A stretch of DNA of 5,808 bases from positions 1 through 5,808 of the forward strand of contig JAITQQ010000127.1 in assembly GCA_031288855.1 (NCBI GenBank), read 5' to 3'. This document shows positions 5,641 to 5,808 of the stretch, in pieces. Below the pieces are notes generated by a model. That model saw only the letters and a program-made list of their open reading frames with translations, ran no database searches and had not been told where the DNA came from. The stretch is from Prevotellaceae bacterium (GTDB taxonomy: Bacteria; Bacteroidota; Bacteroidia; Bacteroidales; UBA932). Position 1 is the first letter of the stretch. Each line of letters starts with the position of its first letter. The position numbers and the translations under genes were made by a program.

Positions 5641-5808
5641 TTACCTAACATCATACCGTTCGAAGCGGATAATCGACAGTACGAACATCACGCCCATGTA
5701 GGCCAGCATCACCATGAGGTACTTTAGCGTTTCGGCGAGGCGTTCGGCCATGGTAGTGTGATGTTCCGCATATTGCGGTATTTCCTCGTAAGACACCGGC
5801 AGGCGGGT
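5641..5808 (-). CDS. C-terminal fragment of a membrane protein, probably an ABC-2-type transporter permease (DUF3526-like)
   Basis: On the minus strand, an open frame enters at 5808 and runs 55 codons to a TAA at 5643-5641; the start lies outside the window. The encoded tail has a polar segment (TRLPVSYEEIPQYAEHHTTM), an amphipathic stretch, one strong hydrophobic helix (about residues 31-47 of the fragment, LMVMLAYMGVMFVLSII), and a short basic end RFERYDVR. A final transmembrane helix followed by an RYDVR-like terminus resembles, from memory, DUF3526/ABC-2 permeases, which typically act with an ATPase subunit. That family call is tentative; that it is a membrane protein C-terminus is much safer. 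It converges on hisIE with about 100 bp between the two stops. Confidence 0.6.
   Translation of the reverse strand, partial: TRLPVSYEEIPQYAEHHTTMAERLAETLKYLMVMLAYMGVMFVLSIIRFERYDVR

Noticed and set aside
1..5808. Mobile element, CRISPR array, tRNA, riboswitch or defence system
   Set aside because: No transposase, terminal inverted repeats, spaced direct repeats, tRNA-like cloverleaf or defence-type domain was found; all long open frames in use belong to core families or small envelope proteins.

Overview
The window looks like ordinary chromosomal core genome from a member of the Bacteroidetes, probably Bacteroidales. The evidence is a lipoprotein that joins a DUF4369-like N-terminal domain to a thioredoxin fold, a greA gene followed by a HIT-family gene, a fused hisIE, AT-rich gene leaders without Shine-Dalgarno sequences, and a small membrane protein with an RKAxIYxEIL-type C-terminus. 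The phylum is inferred from gene types and style; no rRNA or marker search was possible.

Layout. At 1-108 is the basic C-terminus of an upstream gene. It overlaps by one base (TAATG) a small membrane-anchored protein at 108-497. A strong intrinsic terminator at 524-564 closes that unit. A second run of seven plus-strand genes occupies 610-5538 with gaps of only 8-18 bp or an overlap: greA (transcript cleavage factor), a HIT-family hydrolase, a thioredoxin-fold lipoprotein that has lost its CxxC motif, an LpxH-type UDP-2,3-diacylglucosamine diphosphatase, then hisA, hisF and hisIE. From 5808 to 5641 on the minus strand is the C-terminus of a membrane protein, probably an ABC transporter permease, converging on hisIE.

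How the genes work together. HisIE, HisA and HisF carry out histidine biosynthesis steps 2 to 5 in sequence (PR-ATP to PR-AMP, to ProFAR, to PRFAR, to IGP plus AICAR). HisH, the glutaminase partner of HisF, is not in the window; the place just before hisA is held by the lpxH-like gene. The first four genes of the run are housekeeping functions (transcription, nucleotide hydrolysis, envelope, lipid A) with no evident pathway link to histidine. Base composition steps up at hisA: hand-counted 60-base rows give 35-42% GC before it and 57-70% after it.

I found no new defence, mobile or RNA system. The points most worth a second look are the CxxC-less thioredoxin lipoprotein, the heptamer repeat that forms the hisF/hisIE junction, and the composition step at hisA.
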